Notes: generated by a model not told the origin, from the sequence alone. A DNA stretch of 64,000 nt from Spinacia oleracea (GCF_020520425.1 NC_079490.1:5084001-5148000); one strand, 5' to 3'. Positions 32,242 through 44,800 are shown, counted from the stretch's first letter. Made by a program: numbers and translations.

Positions 32242-35200
32242 CTCTTTACTGATGGTGTCTCAAGAAAAGGAAGATACTCCAAAGAGCATGTGGTATCTAG
32301 ATACTGGTTGCAGCAACCACATGTGTGGAGAAAGGAAGGCATTCTCCAAGTTAGATGAATCTTACCGTACGTGATGCTGTCAAGTTTGGTGACAACACAA
32401 GCGTGAATGTCATGGGGAAAGGAAAGGTAACAGTCCAAACCGAAAGAAACTCAACCCACACTATTTCTAATGTTCTTTATGTGCCTGTTTTGAAGAAGAA
32501 TTTGCTGAGTGTGGGTCAACTCCAAGAAAAGGGGTATGAGATTTGCATAAAGAATGGAGCATGTACGATACGAGATGAAAAGTTGGCCTTGATAGCCAAC
32601 GTGAAGATGACTGCAAACAGAATGTTTCCACTCTACCTTCAGAATGTGAGTCACTTGTGTCTCTCAGCAAAATTGAAGGATAAAGCGTGGCTCTGGCACC
32701 TCCGGTATGGGCACTTAAGCTTTGGTGGTTTGAAGACATTGGTGCAGAAAGATATGGTGAGTGGCCTCCCTTCAATAACAATCCCATCTGAAGTGTGTGA
32801 AGACTGTGTAGTTGGCAAACAACATAGAGCCCCATTTCCGAAAGGAAAAGTTCGCAGGGCAACGAGAGTGCTTGAAGTGGTGCATTCTGATCTTTGTGGG
32901 CCAATAAATCCCACATCCAAGGGAGGTAAACGATACTTTATTACCTTTATTGATGACTTAAGTAGGAAGGCATGGGTATATTTCTTGCAGGATAAATCTG
33001 AAGCCTTTACAGCTTTCAAAAATTACAAAGCATTGGTTGAGAAAGAAACAGGGAGTTATATCTCTGTGCTTCGCACTGATCGGGGAGGTGAATATAACTC
33101 ACAGGAATTTAAGAATTTTTGTGAGGAGCATGGTGTCAAACGACAGCTCACAGCAGCCTACACACCTCAACAAAATGATGTATGTGAAAGGAAGAATCGC
33201 ACGATAATGAATATGGTGCGTAGTCTCTTGGTGATGAGTGGAGTACCTAAGAGTTTCTGGCCCGAGGCAGTGAATTGGAGCATTCATGTTCTGAATAGAA
33301 GCCCCACTTTTTCTGTTCAGAACATGACTCCTGAAGAAGCTTGGAGCGGACGAAGGCCTGATGTTGATCACTTCAGAGTTTTCGGAAGCATAGCATATGC
33401 TCATGTTCCAGATCAAAGAAGAAAAAAGTTAGACCACAAAGGAGAAAAATGCATCTTTCTTGGTGTTAGTGGTCAATCGAAAGCCTACAAGTTATATAAT
33501 CCTATCACTAAGAAGATGCTCACCAGTCGAGATGTTGTCTTTGATGAAGAAAACTTTTGGTCGTGGAAGAACACAGGTAATGTTAAGCAAATTCCAGTGC
33601 ATCTTGACAGTGAAAAGGATGCTGCAACAATTCAACCCCAACAAGAAGTAGTTACTCCTACTGAAAATCAGCCTGCAAGTCCCATTATTACAGTTGCAAC
33701 TCCCAGCAACGATGATCAGCAACAAGGAGCACCTGGAAGCGCTCGATTAAGAAGGCGGCCAAGATGGATGTCAGACTTTGAGGTACAACTACCTGGTCAT
33801 GATGATTCAGATGATATCCTCACGCATTTTGCTTTGTTCTCAGATTGTGATCCCACAAGCTATGAAGATGCTGCCAGAGAACAAAAGTGGCAAAATGCTA
33901 TGAATGAGGAAATAACATCCATTGAGAGAAATAATACATGGGAGCTGGTTGATCTTCCGGAAGGACAGAAGTCCATTGGTGTGAAATGGGTGTACAAGAC
34001 AAAGCTGAAAGAGAATGGAGATGTGCAAAAATACAAGGCCCGTCTTGTAGCTAAAGGATACAAGCAAGATTTCGGGATTGATTACACAGAAGTGTTTGCT
34101 CCAGTTGCTAGACATGATACAATTCGGTTGGTTGTTGCATTGGCAGCTTGTAACTCATGGCCCATCTTCCAGTTAGATGTGAAGTCAGCATTTTTGCATG
34201 GAGAACTATAAGAAGAGGTATTTATTGATCAACCTCCTGGTTATGTGAATCCTGGTAGTGAACACAAGGTTTACAAATTAAAAAAGGCCCTATACGGACT
34301 GAAACAAGCACCAAGAGCTTGGTACAGCCGTATAGATGCTTATTTTTTAAGGGAGGGATTTAAAAGATGCCCATATGAGCATACACTTTACACCAAAATT
34401 GACAATGGTGGAAAGATGATTATGGTATGCTTATATGTGGATGATTTGATTTATACTGGAAATGATAGAGCCATGTTTGAAAATTTTAAGATATCGATGA
34501 TGAATGAATTTGATATGACTGATCTTGGGATGATGCATTATTTTCTTGGGATAGAAGTGGTTCAATCTGCCACTGAAATCTTTTTGTGTCAGAAGAAGTA
34601 TCTGCTGGAGGTGCTGGACAGGTTTGGTATGACCAATAGTAACCCTGTCACAACTCCAACAGAACGGAGTATAAAGCTTGTGAAGGATCCTTCAGGAGAC
34701 GAGGTTAATAGTACTTTGTACAAGCAGATAGTAGGAAGCTTGATGTACTTGACAGCAACTCGTCCTGATATAATGCATGCTGTGAGTATGATTAGCAGGT
34801 ACATGGAAAGCCCAAAAGAGATTCATCTCTTAGCTGCAAAGAGAATTCTTCGTTACCTACGGGGGACTACAGACTTTGGGCTTTTCTACAGCAAAGGTGG
34901 AAAATCAGAGTTGGTTGGATTTTGTGATAGTGATTATGCTGGAGACTTGGATGGCAGAAGAAGTACTACTGGATATGCTTTCATGCTGGGTTCTGCAGCT
35001 GTTTCGTGGTGTTCAAAGAAGCAGCCTATAGTCACTTTATCAACCACTGAAGCGGAATTTGTAGCAGCAGCAACCTGTGCAAGTCAGGCACTTTGGTTAA
35101 GAAATCTTCTTGAAGAGCTTCAGTTCAAGCAGGAGTATTCTACTCAATTATTTTGTGACAACAGTTCAGCTATTAAGCTCTCAAGGAATCCAGTGTTTCA

Positions 35201-35390
35201 TGGAAAATGCAAGCACATCGATGTTAGATATCACTTCTTACGTGATCTCTCTAAAGATGGAATCATTGATCTAGTTTTCTGCAGGAGTGCTGATCAAGTT
35301 GCTGATGTGTTCACAAAGTCTCTCAAACTGGACAGCTTTGTGAAGTTCAGAAGGCTACTTGGAGTCTGCACCATGAAGAATCCTGTTTGA
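32242..35390 (+). pseudogene. Broken pol of the nested copia element
   Basis: Copia pol in pieces. The protease (MWYLDTGCSNHMCG) lies in a frame shifted from gag near 32230. A second shift near 32365-32375 leads into the integrase/RT frame (32355-34211), with the HHCC region, SDLCGP, RTDRGGEY, PQQNDVCERKNR and the RT start DVKSAFLHGEL. A TAA at 34209 interrupts RT. The same frame resumes with [14 protein letters not shown], catalytic YVDD in CLYVDDLIYTG, and RNase H (CDSDYAGD, LSTTEAEFVAAA) to 35390. In all, two frameshifts and one stop. It is unlikely to make a working polymerase. Confidence 0.88.
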
Positions 35391-35451
35391 TAAAAGGCTT
35401 TATTTATGTAATTAAACTGATCCTTTGCAAAGTTCAGTTTAAGGGAGGGTA

Positions 35452-35704
35452 TGTTAAGTTCAGTTAGTCATAGTCAACTAGCTGTTAGTTGAATCCTACA
35501 TAGTAGGATTAGTTGCTGAGAATAATGGCAGAATATTAGGAGTTTGTTTTGGAGTTTTAGTTTGGGTTTGTTCCTAGTTTTGTGGTAGTTAGTTGTCAGC
35601 AAGTTCTATATAAGGAGCATGCTAGTGTACTGTTTTAGACGTATTGAGTGAGCAATTCAATTTCCCTTTTCTTCTCTATATTCTTCATCTTTAACAGATT
35701 AACA
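35452..35704 (+). repeat. 3' LTR of the nested copia element
   Basis: 253 bp, preceded by the purine tract AAGGGAGGGTA and followed by TSD GGTTT. Confidence 0.92.
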
Positions 35705-36007
35705 GGTTTGACCGGCACAGAGTGTAAGGGACTTGAATTGACTTATTTAATTTAATAGGTAGTAGTTGATAGTGGGATATTATTTTAATGTAGTTAGTGG
35801 GAGGTGGGTTAAGAGGTGCGGTTGGGGGAGAGTAGGGGTTGAATTTTTAATTATTTTTTGTATGGAGTAGGGGGTAGGTGGGTTAATAGGGGTGGAGTGA
35901 GAAATAATATAATATTGTTAGAATATTTCCATTTTTAGAAACAGGTCAAGTATTAAGGGACGGCCCGATAAGGTAAACATGTCAAGTATTCCGGGACGGA
36001 GGGAGTA

Positions 36008-36486
36008 AATAATAGAAGTAGAATTTATGGTTGTGAGATTATGTCATTGGATATTCTACTGGTAATAATGCTGATTGGAAATTAGCGCATCACTGTCAAT
36101 GTTATGCTAGTCTTTTTACCAGTTGATGGCTTCGAAGGTGACTGATAATAACTGTATTAGAATAATTATGTTGTAATGTAACTCACTTTTCTTTGAGCAA
36201 TATCAAGAAAGGTTGTTTCTCTTGATAAATTAAATTAGTGTTCTTAATTAGGATAAATAAATTCACAGTAGTAATAGTAACAAATAACCCTGAAACTCTA
36301 GCTCCATCTTAATTATTCACATCAATCACAAAATTAAGTATTTGTCATTGTCTTTGATGCATGAAACTCTAGGAAACTCTGATGAACTTTCAGAGATAAT
36401 ATAAAGTCTAATTGATGTTTCTTCTTAGTAATCTCTAGTTGTTTTTTTTGGTTAAAAAGAATGACCTTACTGAATCAACACCTTTC
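36008..36486. other. Intergenic with the empty site for the Sirevirus insertion
   Basis: About 36085-36120 reads ATCACTGTCAATGTTATGCT followed by AGTCTTTTTAC. This matches the two flanks of the element at 11175-22443 joined, so it is an unoccupied paralogue of that target. No gene is seen. Confidence 0.65.
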
Positions 36487-36491
36487 ACCGG

Positions 36492-36916
36492 TGTTCCGGT
36501 GTTGTAAAGATGGAAACAATGGGCTTCGAATGAAGGCCCTTTTGTATGTGTTGAAGATCTTGCTTGTTTGAATGAGTGGAGTCCGAATTCACCTGCACAA
36601 GAGCAAAGTCACTAGCCTCGGGGGTGTTTCCGAGGAAAGCCCCTCCGATGCCTAAGTAAGAATGATGCTCGGATTCTAGAGAGAAGTTCTCTAGAAGAGT
36701 GGTCTTAAGGCGGTAAATTGGACGTACCTTGAGGTGTGAGCCTTGGCGGCCTATTTATAGTGTTTGCATAATAAATGCCCATAGGTCATTTATTGCTATT
36801 GGGCCTTGGGCCTTAATGGATGGCTGAATAGCCACTGGTAGGTTCGATGTTGTTGTTTAGAGCCATTGGGCTTTGGACTTAGTGGCCCAATTGAGAGTCA
36901 ATTGGGAGCCCAAACA
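36492..36916 (-). repeat. 3' LTR of the Tat element
   Basis: 425 bp, TGTTCCGGTG...CCCAAACA on the + strand. A TATA-like TATAAATAG (minus strand) lies at about 36755-36765. A G-rich purine tract (CTGGGGGGCATGT on the minus strand) abuts it at 36917-36930 as the likely PPT. Confidence 0.92.
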
Positions 36917-37094
36917 ACATGCCCCCCAGACCCGGTCCATTTAGAATTAAATGGGTGGGTTTCCAGCTGTCAGAAGTCCGAAAGTTCCCTCTCTTTTTTG
37001 AAAAGGGATGATTTGCATTGATGACAAGTGTTGGGAGTTGTATTGTGTCGTGGCGATCGTGGGTTGAGGAAGTTGATGCGCCCCTTTTCTTTTC

Positions 37095-37102
37095 TATAAA
37101 TA
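37095..37102 (+). promoter_or_regulatory. TATA box of the antisense gene
   Basis: TATAAATA lies about 255 bp upstream of the antisense gene's ATG (37357) and outside the LTR, on the strand opposite to gag-pol. It suggests an independent internal promoter with initiation near 37130. Confidence 0.5.
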
Positions 37103-37356
37103 CGGGGTGCGTTGCTCTTTTCGAACTTTTTACTCCTTCTTTCAAACCCATTCTCTCTCTAAATTTCGGCGATCGCAGTGCAATTTGTTTCTTCAGATCT
37201 ACGAAATTCGGCCAACTTTAGACTTCGGGAACTTGTGTTGTTCGTTTTATCGGCGAATTCCGCTTCGGAAAAAGGTAATTTGTTTCTGAATTCTCCTTTT
37301 TTCTTCGTTTTTCCTTCTACCCCTCAATCTCAACCCTAGACCGAGAATTCGCGGTC

Positions 37357-40300
37357 ATGGCAAAGAATAGGGGCAAGAGCAAGTTCGTCGTTGGCTCCTC
37401 TAGTGAGAGGGAGAACGTGCCTTCGGGAAGGTTACCGAAAACTTCGAGGGGTCGGCCTTCGGAGAGGCCAGTGGAGAGGCGTTCGACTGGTTGGGATGCT
37501 TCAAAAGATGATGTTGTTGGCGGGTCTAGCGTGTCTGAACGCGCAACTTCTGGTAAGAAAACTGGCTCTTCGGGTGTGCGCCGCTCTTACCCTGAGTTTC
37601 CAGTTCATTGGACTGAAGCTGATCCGCAGGGCAAGTATGCCCCGATTCTGCATGAGACCACTAAGATCGATGGTCCCTTGGAAAAATCGGTCAGTGGTGA
37701 CTGGTTGGTGGAGGCGAAGCTGGGGCATTACCATCGGAGGGCCGAAGAGTTATACGGAATCCAGCACGCCTTGGGGTACTGGTGCGAGCTTCCCGACCAG
37801 GAGCGTCCTCGGGTGACTCATCCGCCGAGGGGGTTCATCTCTGTGTATACTCATCATTTGGAGAACGGTCTCCGCTTTCCTTTGGATCCCTTCGTTTCCG
37901 AGCTCCTGGTGTCGTACAACATCAGTTTGGCCCAGCTTACCCCCAAATCTATGAGGCACATCATCGGATTTAGATGGGTGTGCGATTTTATTAACTTTCC
38001 ATGTTCTGTTGCCGTGTTTCGGGATCTGCACGATCTGTCTTTCAACCACGCTTCCAAGGGGGATGGGTATGGTTGGTGGACCATCATCAACAAAAGATCC
38101 CGAAGGAAGGGGGAGCCGAACTACATTACGACCTACCCTTACCTCAGCTCTGATCATAATTGGAAGACGGAGTGGTTGTTCGTTCGTGTGCCGACAGATC
38201 CGAAGCATCCACATTTTTACCGCCCTCCGAAGTGGTTTGTGACTCCTGATCCTGATATGCGAAGCGTGGCTGCTCCGGATCGGAACCATCACCACTACGT
38301 GGATCTCCTCCAGTGGTTTTTGGCTCGGGAGGACAACTACAAATTGCCGTCCAACTGGCTCCCGAACCTCAACTATATCTTGCGGGAGGACATTCTTGCT
38401 GTTGCCGGTCTCAGCAGGATTTTTGACAGGGGTAGGTGTCTTTCGGCTGGGACCGTGCTTTAGTAAGTTTGTCCTCCTCCTTTTTGGTCTCGTTTTATTG
38501 ACTTTGTTTTGTGCTTTGTTTCTGCAGAGTACGGCTTTAGCTGCGTTGATCCTGTGGTCTTGGGTATTTCTTTGGATCTGAAGACCATTCACGACTCGGC
38601 CCCTGATTATAAGTTCGGGAAGGAGAATCCTCGTAATCCTCGCTTGAAGGATTACGTGCTGTCTCCGTCGGGTGTCGCTCGGATATCTGAAGTTCGAGCT
38701 GATCCGTGGGATTCTGCCTCTTCTCCCGAAGCTGTTCCAGTGAAAGTCGTGCTCCCTGATTTGAGGACAACCTCGGATCCGGTGAGTGTTTCTATATCTC
38801 GAAGTCTTTTGTTTGTCTTTCTTTCTGGTTGGCCGTCGGCTAACGTCTTGGTCCTGGACCATCTTTTTAGGGTCCTGGGACTGACGCTGTGCCGCGTGCC
38901 GTTCCTTCGGTTTCATCTCCGGCTCGGATAGATATCTCTTTATCTAGGAACCGGGTACTTCGCGATTTTTCTTTATTCCTTCCTTTGTCTTCTTTTACAT
39001 TTATTGACCCTTGGTTTCCTCTGTTTAGGATCAGCGCAAAAGGAAGGGCAGCACTCTTTTGAGGCCTTCTGCGCATCCGAAGAAGGCGAAAGCTTCTCAG
39101 TCTTCGGAGAAGGTATTTGTTCTGACTTAGAGCTTTTTGTGGTCCGTTCTCTCTTTTTCTGAAACTGACCTTTGAGCGTTTGCCCTGTAGGAAGTGGTTT
39201 CGGAAGTCATGCCTCCTCCCAAAAATCTCCTTCACTTCATGCCCTTGCCAGGGCAGAAGTTGAAGAGTGTGGTGGTTGCGGAACCGCCTCCCGTGGACCA
39301 ACCGTTGGCTGAGGAAGATACCATCCCCTCTCCGCTGAAGCCGCCTGCTGCTTTAGGGATCGAGATCCAGGATATAACCAAGGTGATGGAGGCAATTGAA
39401 GCCGACCTTGTTCCTGGCTCGGATGTCCCTATTGTGGCCGAGCAGAAGGAAGAATCTGCTGACGTTTCTCTCGAAAGGGAGAAAAGTCCAGATAAGGAGA
39501 TGGTGGATCTCACCGAAGCTCACATAGAGGTTCCCGAAGCTGAGAAGGAGGTCCCTTCTGCTGAGGAGGAGCAAACCAAGCAGGGTCTGACGAGGAAGAG
39601 GCGCCACTCGACCTTGGGCTCTACTTCGACCTCGGCCCTGGATAGACTGATCCACGCTGACCCTTGCTCGGATGTTCCGCTGAAACGGATCCCCGAGGAG
39701 GTAAGGGAGGCGATGGCTCGCTATGCTAGAGCTCCGGTTTTGGGGGAGAACCCCATGGCTCACGTGGGATCTTTGGTGGGTCCCGAAGCTGCACGGGAGA
39801 ATCTTCTTCGGGCCAACCCGCAGTGGAGGGTTCCTGGAGCTGAGGAGAGGAACCCAGCTATGATGGCCCAATATTATCTGAATGAGGTAAGTGTTGGAAA
39901 TTTTGTTTTGAGTTCCGTTTTTGGTTTGTTGTTTTCTTCTTTCCTCATCTTTTCTCGTCTTTTCTTCTTTCCCAGGCTGTTTTCTGGTCCTCGTTCGCTT
40001 CCGAGTGTAGCTCGGTTGAGGAGAGGCAACTGAGGAGGTATCAGGAGGCTTATGCTCGTGATATCCCTGTCTTGGACCAGAAGGCTGGGCGGCTCATGGC
40101 CGAGATGGTGGAGATCAAGCAACTGTACCTTCAGTACAGTCGTGAGGCTAGGGAAGCGGCGGAACAGATCGGGGCCGAAGTTGGGAAGCTCACTTTCCAG
40201 GTTGAAGAGGATGCTGAAAAGATAGCTTCCTTCGACAGGGAGAGGAGAGAAATGGCTGCCAAGTTTGCGAGCGAACTTGAAGAAAAAGACAGTCTTCTCA

Positions 40301-40776
40301 AGGAGATGACGTCTAAATTTGAGGCGGCCATTAAGCAGAGCCAGGAAGCGGAGGCGAGGCTTCAGCAGTTTATCAAGCACCGGGAGATTGTTCAGAATCA
40401 AGCTGACAAGGTGCCCGTTCTCCAGCTGAAGATCCGAGAGAAGGATGCTGCCATTCGGAAGTTGGAGCAAGAGAGAGTTGACCTCTACACTGCTGATCAG
40501 TGTAGGGAGCAATACTGGAATGGCATCCTGGGTGCTCGGCGGATGTTCGCGAAGCATATGCCTCATTTCCCTTGGAATGAGAAGGTTCCGCTCTGGATGA
40601 GGGCCCAGGATCACTTGGTGGAGTGCCAGGCCGATCGAGACGAAGCTGAAGCTGAACGCCAAGCTGCTCTTGCAGAGGCTCGGGCCCAGAAGGCGGCTTC
40701 CGAAGGTGATACTACTGCTGGGGGTTCTTCGAAGGATGCTCCTCTGGGGGATGCTCCTGAGACTCCCAAGAGTTAG
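37357..40776 (+). CDS. Six-exon antisense gene of the Tat element (gypsy-type transposon protein family)
   Basis: Predicted exons: 37357-38431, 38528-38781, 38871-38954, 39029-39112, 39191-39886, 39976-40776. Each intron is GT-AG with good donors (GTAGGT, GTGAGT, GTAAGT) and pyrimidine-rich acceptors. The reading frame stays open across all five junctions, giving about 997 aa. Residues about 1-85 are basic and Ser-rich. About 120-360 form a globular domain (RGFISVYTHHLENGLRFPLD, FRWVCDFINFPCSVAVF, WKTEWLFVRV) like the 'putative gypsy type transposon' family seen in plant proteomes. The middle is acidic and Pro-rich. The last exon is a long coiled coil (LMAEMVEIKQLYLQYSREAR onward). Antisense ORFs are known in Tat elements, but their role is not. 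A poly(A)-like AATAAA lies near 41007. The exon model comes from splice-site reading only. Confidence 0.75.
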
Positions 40777-41061
40777 GGATTCGGGCAGTCGTCTTCTTCA
40801 GAGTCGGTCGGTTCCAGTTGAGGACTTCCGAACATGTGCTTGCCTTTCCCCCTTTTGCCTCGGCGCTGCGTTGTACTCATTTCTTTTTGTTTTCTTTAGT
40901 ACTTCGGTAGGCCGGTATTGTCTGTTGATGGCTGCCGATTTTAACTGTTTCATTTTGTTTTCAATTTTTGAGGTTTTCAATGTATTTGTACTCTCCCCAA
41001 ATATTGAATAAAAAATGAATGTTTGTTACTTGGCTGCTTCTTTTCAACTTGTTCTTTCGCA

Positions 41062-41440
41062 ATTTTAGGTCTTTAAATCCGTAGATTTCTCGAGCTCCTC
41101 TTTCTGTAGACTTGCTAAAAACCTTTTGATCTTGCGAGCTCTTTAAATCCGTAGATCTGTTAAGAGACTTTTTAACTTTTGCGAGTTCTTCAAATCCGTA
41201 GATCTGCTAAGAGACTCTTTGACTTTGTGAGTTCTTCAAATCCGTAGATCTGCTAAGAGACTCTTTAGTTTTGCGAGTTCTTCAAATCCGTAGATCTGCT
41301 AAGAGACTCTTTAGTTTTGCGAGTTCTTCAAATCCGTAGATCTGCTAAGAGACTCTTTAGTTTTGCGAGTTCTTCAAATCCGTAGATCTGCTAAGAGACT
41401 CTTTAGTTTCCAGACTCTTCAAATCCGTCGATCTGCTCAG
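41062..41440. repeat. 46-bp tandem repeat array between the convergent genes
   Basis: About eight units, with exact spacing of 46 bp in the centre (for example starts at 41229 and 41275). The core is TTCAAATCCGTAGATCTGCT followed by AAGAGACTCTTT, the latter containing a short palindrome. The outer units are diverged. It lies between the antisense gene's 3' end and the integrase end of gag-pol. Confidence 0.88.
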
Positions 41441-41831
41441 AGGTTTGGATTGTTCTTCCGATCTCTTGTGGTTCGGAAACCTGGGCAAGAGATCGCTAGT
41501 CTGCCTCTTTAGTTATGCCTTCGGCGATCCGTGGATCTGAGCCGGAGTTTTATAACTTGATTCGAGCGACTGTTTGTTGCGAACAAATTTTATTAGGGTA
41601 CCGCGAATCCGAGGATTCTGGACGATTCCCTGAAGTGTATGATTTGGTCATTTCTTGCATTTTATCAAGGAATGGGCAAAGTCAATCCTGTTTTTAGTCT
41701 CGGATTGATCAGATCCGAGGCTGCATGTATATATAAAGGGACAATAAATATAGAGATAAGTTTAATGAAACTCATGGTGCCAATGGCTTTCCTCTTCTCA
41801 TTAAACAACTTACTTGGTTTACAGACAGAGA

Positions 41832-44800
41832 TCATACAAAATATTTCTTGAGAACATCGGTATTCCAATGGTTCTTCAAAATTGTTCCATCTAACTGTTT
41901 CAGCATATACGTGCCTGGCCTTTTTTCGGAATGGATGATGTATGGTCTTTCCCAAGTGGCTGAGAGTTTGCCATGGATCCGTCCTTTCTGAACCGAGGCG
42001 GCGTTTCTGAGTACTAGATCACCGACTTTTAGGGGTCTGGCGTTGACTCTTCGGTTGTAATGCTTGTTGACCCTCTGCAAATAGGCTGCGTTGAGTGTCC
42101 TTGCATCGTTCCGAGCTTCGTCCAGTAGATCGAGAGCTTCGGATAGAAGTTGGTTGTTGCTTTCTCCTTGGAGCCCATCATACCTGTTGTATGCCTGGAT
42201 CCTCAGGCTTTCTGTTCCGATTTCCACAGGAATTACAGCTTCGGATCCGTATACAAGGTGGAACGGTGTTTGCCCGGTAGCTTCTTTCTCAGTGGTCCGA
42301 AGGGACCATAGCGTTCCGGGTAGCTCTTCTAACCATTTGTTTTTGTCATCCTCGACTCTTTTCTTGAGTGCATTGAGGATGAGTTTGTTAGCAGCTTCGG
42401 CTTGCCCGTTGCTTTGTGGGTGACAGACTGCCGAGTACGCTAGGTGTATGCCGAACTGTTTGCACCACTTTTGCAACGGGGTGTTGTCGAACTGTTTCCC
42501 GTGGTCGAAGACCATCAGTCTTGGTATGCCGAACCTTGTGATGATGTTCTGCCATATGAACTTGCGGACCTGAGGTTCGGTGATGGAGGAGACAGCTTCG
42601 GCTTCGATCCATTTGCTAAAATAGTCGACTCCTACAATCAACCACTTCTTCTGGTTCGTCGCTGAGGGGAAGGGACCAATGATGTCTAACCCCCACTGTG
42701 CGAATGGTAATGGATACAGCGTTGATTGTAGGGTTTGAGCTGGTTGATGGATGGCTGGTGCGAACTTTTGGCATTTCTCGCATTTCCTTGCCATCTGCTT
42801 TGCCTCGGAAACCATAGTGGGCCACCAGTACCCAGCCCGAAGGGCTTTATGTGCCAATGTCCTGCCTCCGATGTGGTTTCCGCATATCCCGAGGTGGATT
42901 TCCCTTAGGATGTAGTCAGCGTCTGTTGGACCCACACATTTTAGCAGCGGAGCGGAGAATGATTTCCTCATGAGCTCTCCTTCGGCGCTGATGATGAACC
43001 ACTTGTTGAATCTTTTCAGTTTTCTTGCCTGCAGCCTATCCTCGGGAAGTTCTCCCCTTTCTTTGTATGCAACTACTGCGTCCATCCAGCTGGGTTCGGT
43101 ACGTAAGCTGCATACTGTGGTGGGTAGCAAGTCAATGCTTCTCTCTTGGTGAACTTCCACGTGGACCGACCTGTTTAGGTCGATGAGTGTTGAGCTTGCG
43201 AGTTTTGACAGTGCATCTGCTTGCGTGTTTTGTCCTCGGGGAATGAGAATGACTTCAAAGGATCTTAACTTTGACGTTAAGGACTTGATTTTTGCTAAGT
43301 AAGCTGTCATGCTGGGCCATTTGGCCTCATACTCCCCTCGGATCTGGTTGGCTACAAGCTGGGAATCAGTTTTGAGGCAAACATGCTCGGCCTCCAGGGA
43401 TAAACAAAGCTCTATCCCTGCGATTGCGGCCTCATATTCGGCCTCGTTGTTAGTTGCTTTGAAGCCGAACTTCAATGCATACTCTATGCTTTTCCCCGTC
43501 GGGGGGATTAGTACAACTCCTGCTCCTGAGCCGTTTATTGTGGAAGATCCGTCAGTGAAGACCTCCCAAGTGCTTTTCGTATCATTCAGCATTTCCTGGT
43601 ATGAGCACTCGGCCAAGAAGTCTGCCAATGCTTGTGCTTTGATTGCTGTCCTCGGCTGATATTTGATGCCGAACTCTGATAGTTCGAAAGCCCAGGCAGC
43701 CAATCTTCCTGACCTCTCTATTTTGTCGAGTACTTTTTCGAGCGGTTGGTCAGTTAGCACTGTGATCTGGTGGGAGTCGAAGTATGGCCTCAGTTTTCGT
43801 GCAGCTACCACTACTGCATATGCGACTTTCTCGATGAGTGGGTACCGGGTTTCGGCCCCTGTAAGTGTTCGGCTGGTGAAGTAGATTGGCTGTTGCTTCT
43901 TTTCTTCTTCCCGAAGAAGCACTGCGCTGACGGTTCCAGGGCTAACTGCGACATATAGGTACAGGGTTTCCCCCTCCTTTGGTCTGGCCAGTGTCGGCAG
44001 TTGAGCTAGGTGGGCTCTGAGTTGCTGAAAAGCTTCTTTTTGCTCCTGTTCCCATATCAGTTCGGGATCCACTTTCCTCGGGACCCCCTTTTTCTTGACT
44101 GGTTCTGCTTCTCCTCCGGGAAGGTTCTTTGGTTTCAGTGCTTTGAAGAAGGGGGCTCCCTTGTCCGAGGCTTTTGATATGAACCTTGTTAGTGCGGCTA
44201 ACCTGCCGGTTAGCCTCTGCACATCTCTCTTGGTCTTCGGCTCGGGTAAATCCAATGCCGCTTGGACTTTGTCCGGGTTCGCATCAATTCCTCTTTCGCT
44301 CACCATGAATCCGAGGAATTTCCCTGACTTCACCCCGAAGACGCATTTTTTTGGGTTCAGCTTCATGCTGTATTTCCTCAGATTTCCGAAGGTCTCTGCC
44401 AAGTCTTTGACGTGGTCTTCCTCCTTGATGCTTTTTACGATGGAGTCATCCACATAGACCTCCACATTCCTCCCTTTCTGGTCGGCGAAGACGTGATCAA
44501 CTAGCCTCTGGTAGGTGGCTCCGGCATTTTTCAAGCCGAAAGGCATCATTTTATAGTTGAACACTCCTGCGCTTGTGATGAACGCTGTCTTTGCTCTGTC
44601 ATCGGGGTGCATGAATACTTGGTGGTAGCCTGAAAAGGCATCCATGAAGCTGAGCAGTGCATGGCCGCTGGTGGAGTCAACCAATTGATCTATCCTTGGC
44701 AGGGGATAACAGTCTTTGGGGCAGGCTCGGTTCAGGTCTGTGAAATCCACGCACATTCGCCAGGAGCCGTTCGCTTTTTTGACCATCACCACGTTGGCCA

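Larger units (their letters stand above)
30988..35704 (+). mobile_element. Ty1/copia retrotransposon nested in the MITE
   Basis: 4.7 kb with LTRs 30988-31240 and 35452-35704 (253 bp each, TG...CA) and TSD GGTTT at 30983-30987 and 35705-35709. PBS TGGTATCAGAGC (31242-31253) matches initiator tRNA-Met. PPT AAGGGAGGGTA lies at 35441-35451. By eye the LTRs differ at one base (AGTAGG(C/A)TTAG). A TATA-like CTATATAAGG lies in the LTR near 31142. Despite near-identical LTRs the coding region has at least three breaks, so this copy is not autonomous. Confidence 0.93.
30956..36005. mobile_element. Stowaway MITE split by a copia retrotransposon
   Basis: Left end CTCCCTCCGTCCCGGAATAC starts at 30956 after TA (30954-30955). 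Right end GTATTCCGGGACGGAGGGAG ends at 36005 before TA (36006-36007). Removing the copia insertion and one TSD copy (30988-35709) leaves a MITE of about 328 bp. The MITE came first, then the copia element. Confidence 0.85.

Noticed and set aside
37750-38916. 388-aa ORF on the minus strand across the antisense gene
   Set aside because: It is the reverse frame of exons 1-2 of the + strand gene; that exon set has the spliced frame, coiled coil and family-like domain, while this frame is Arg/His-rich with no domain.
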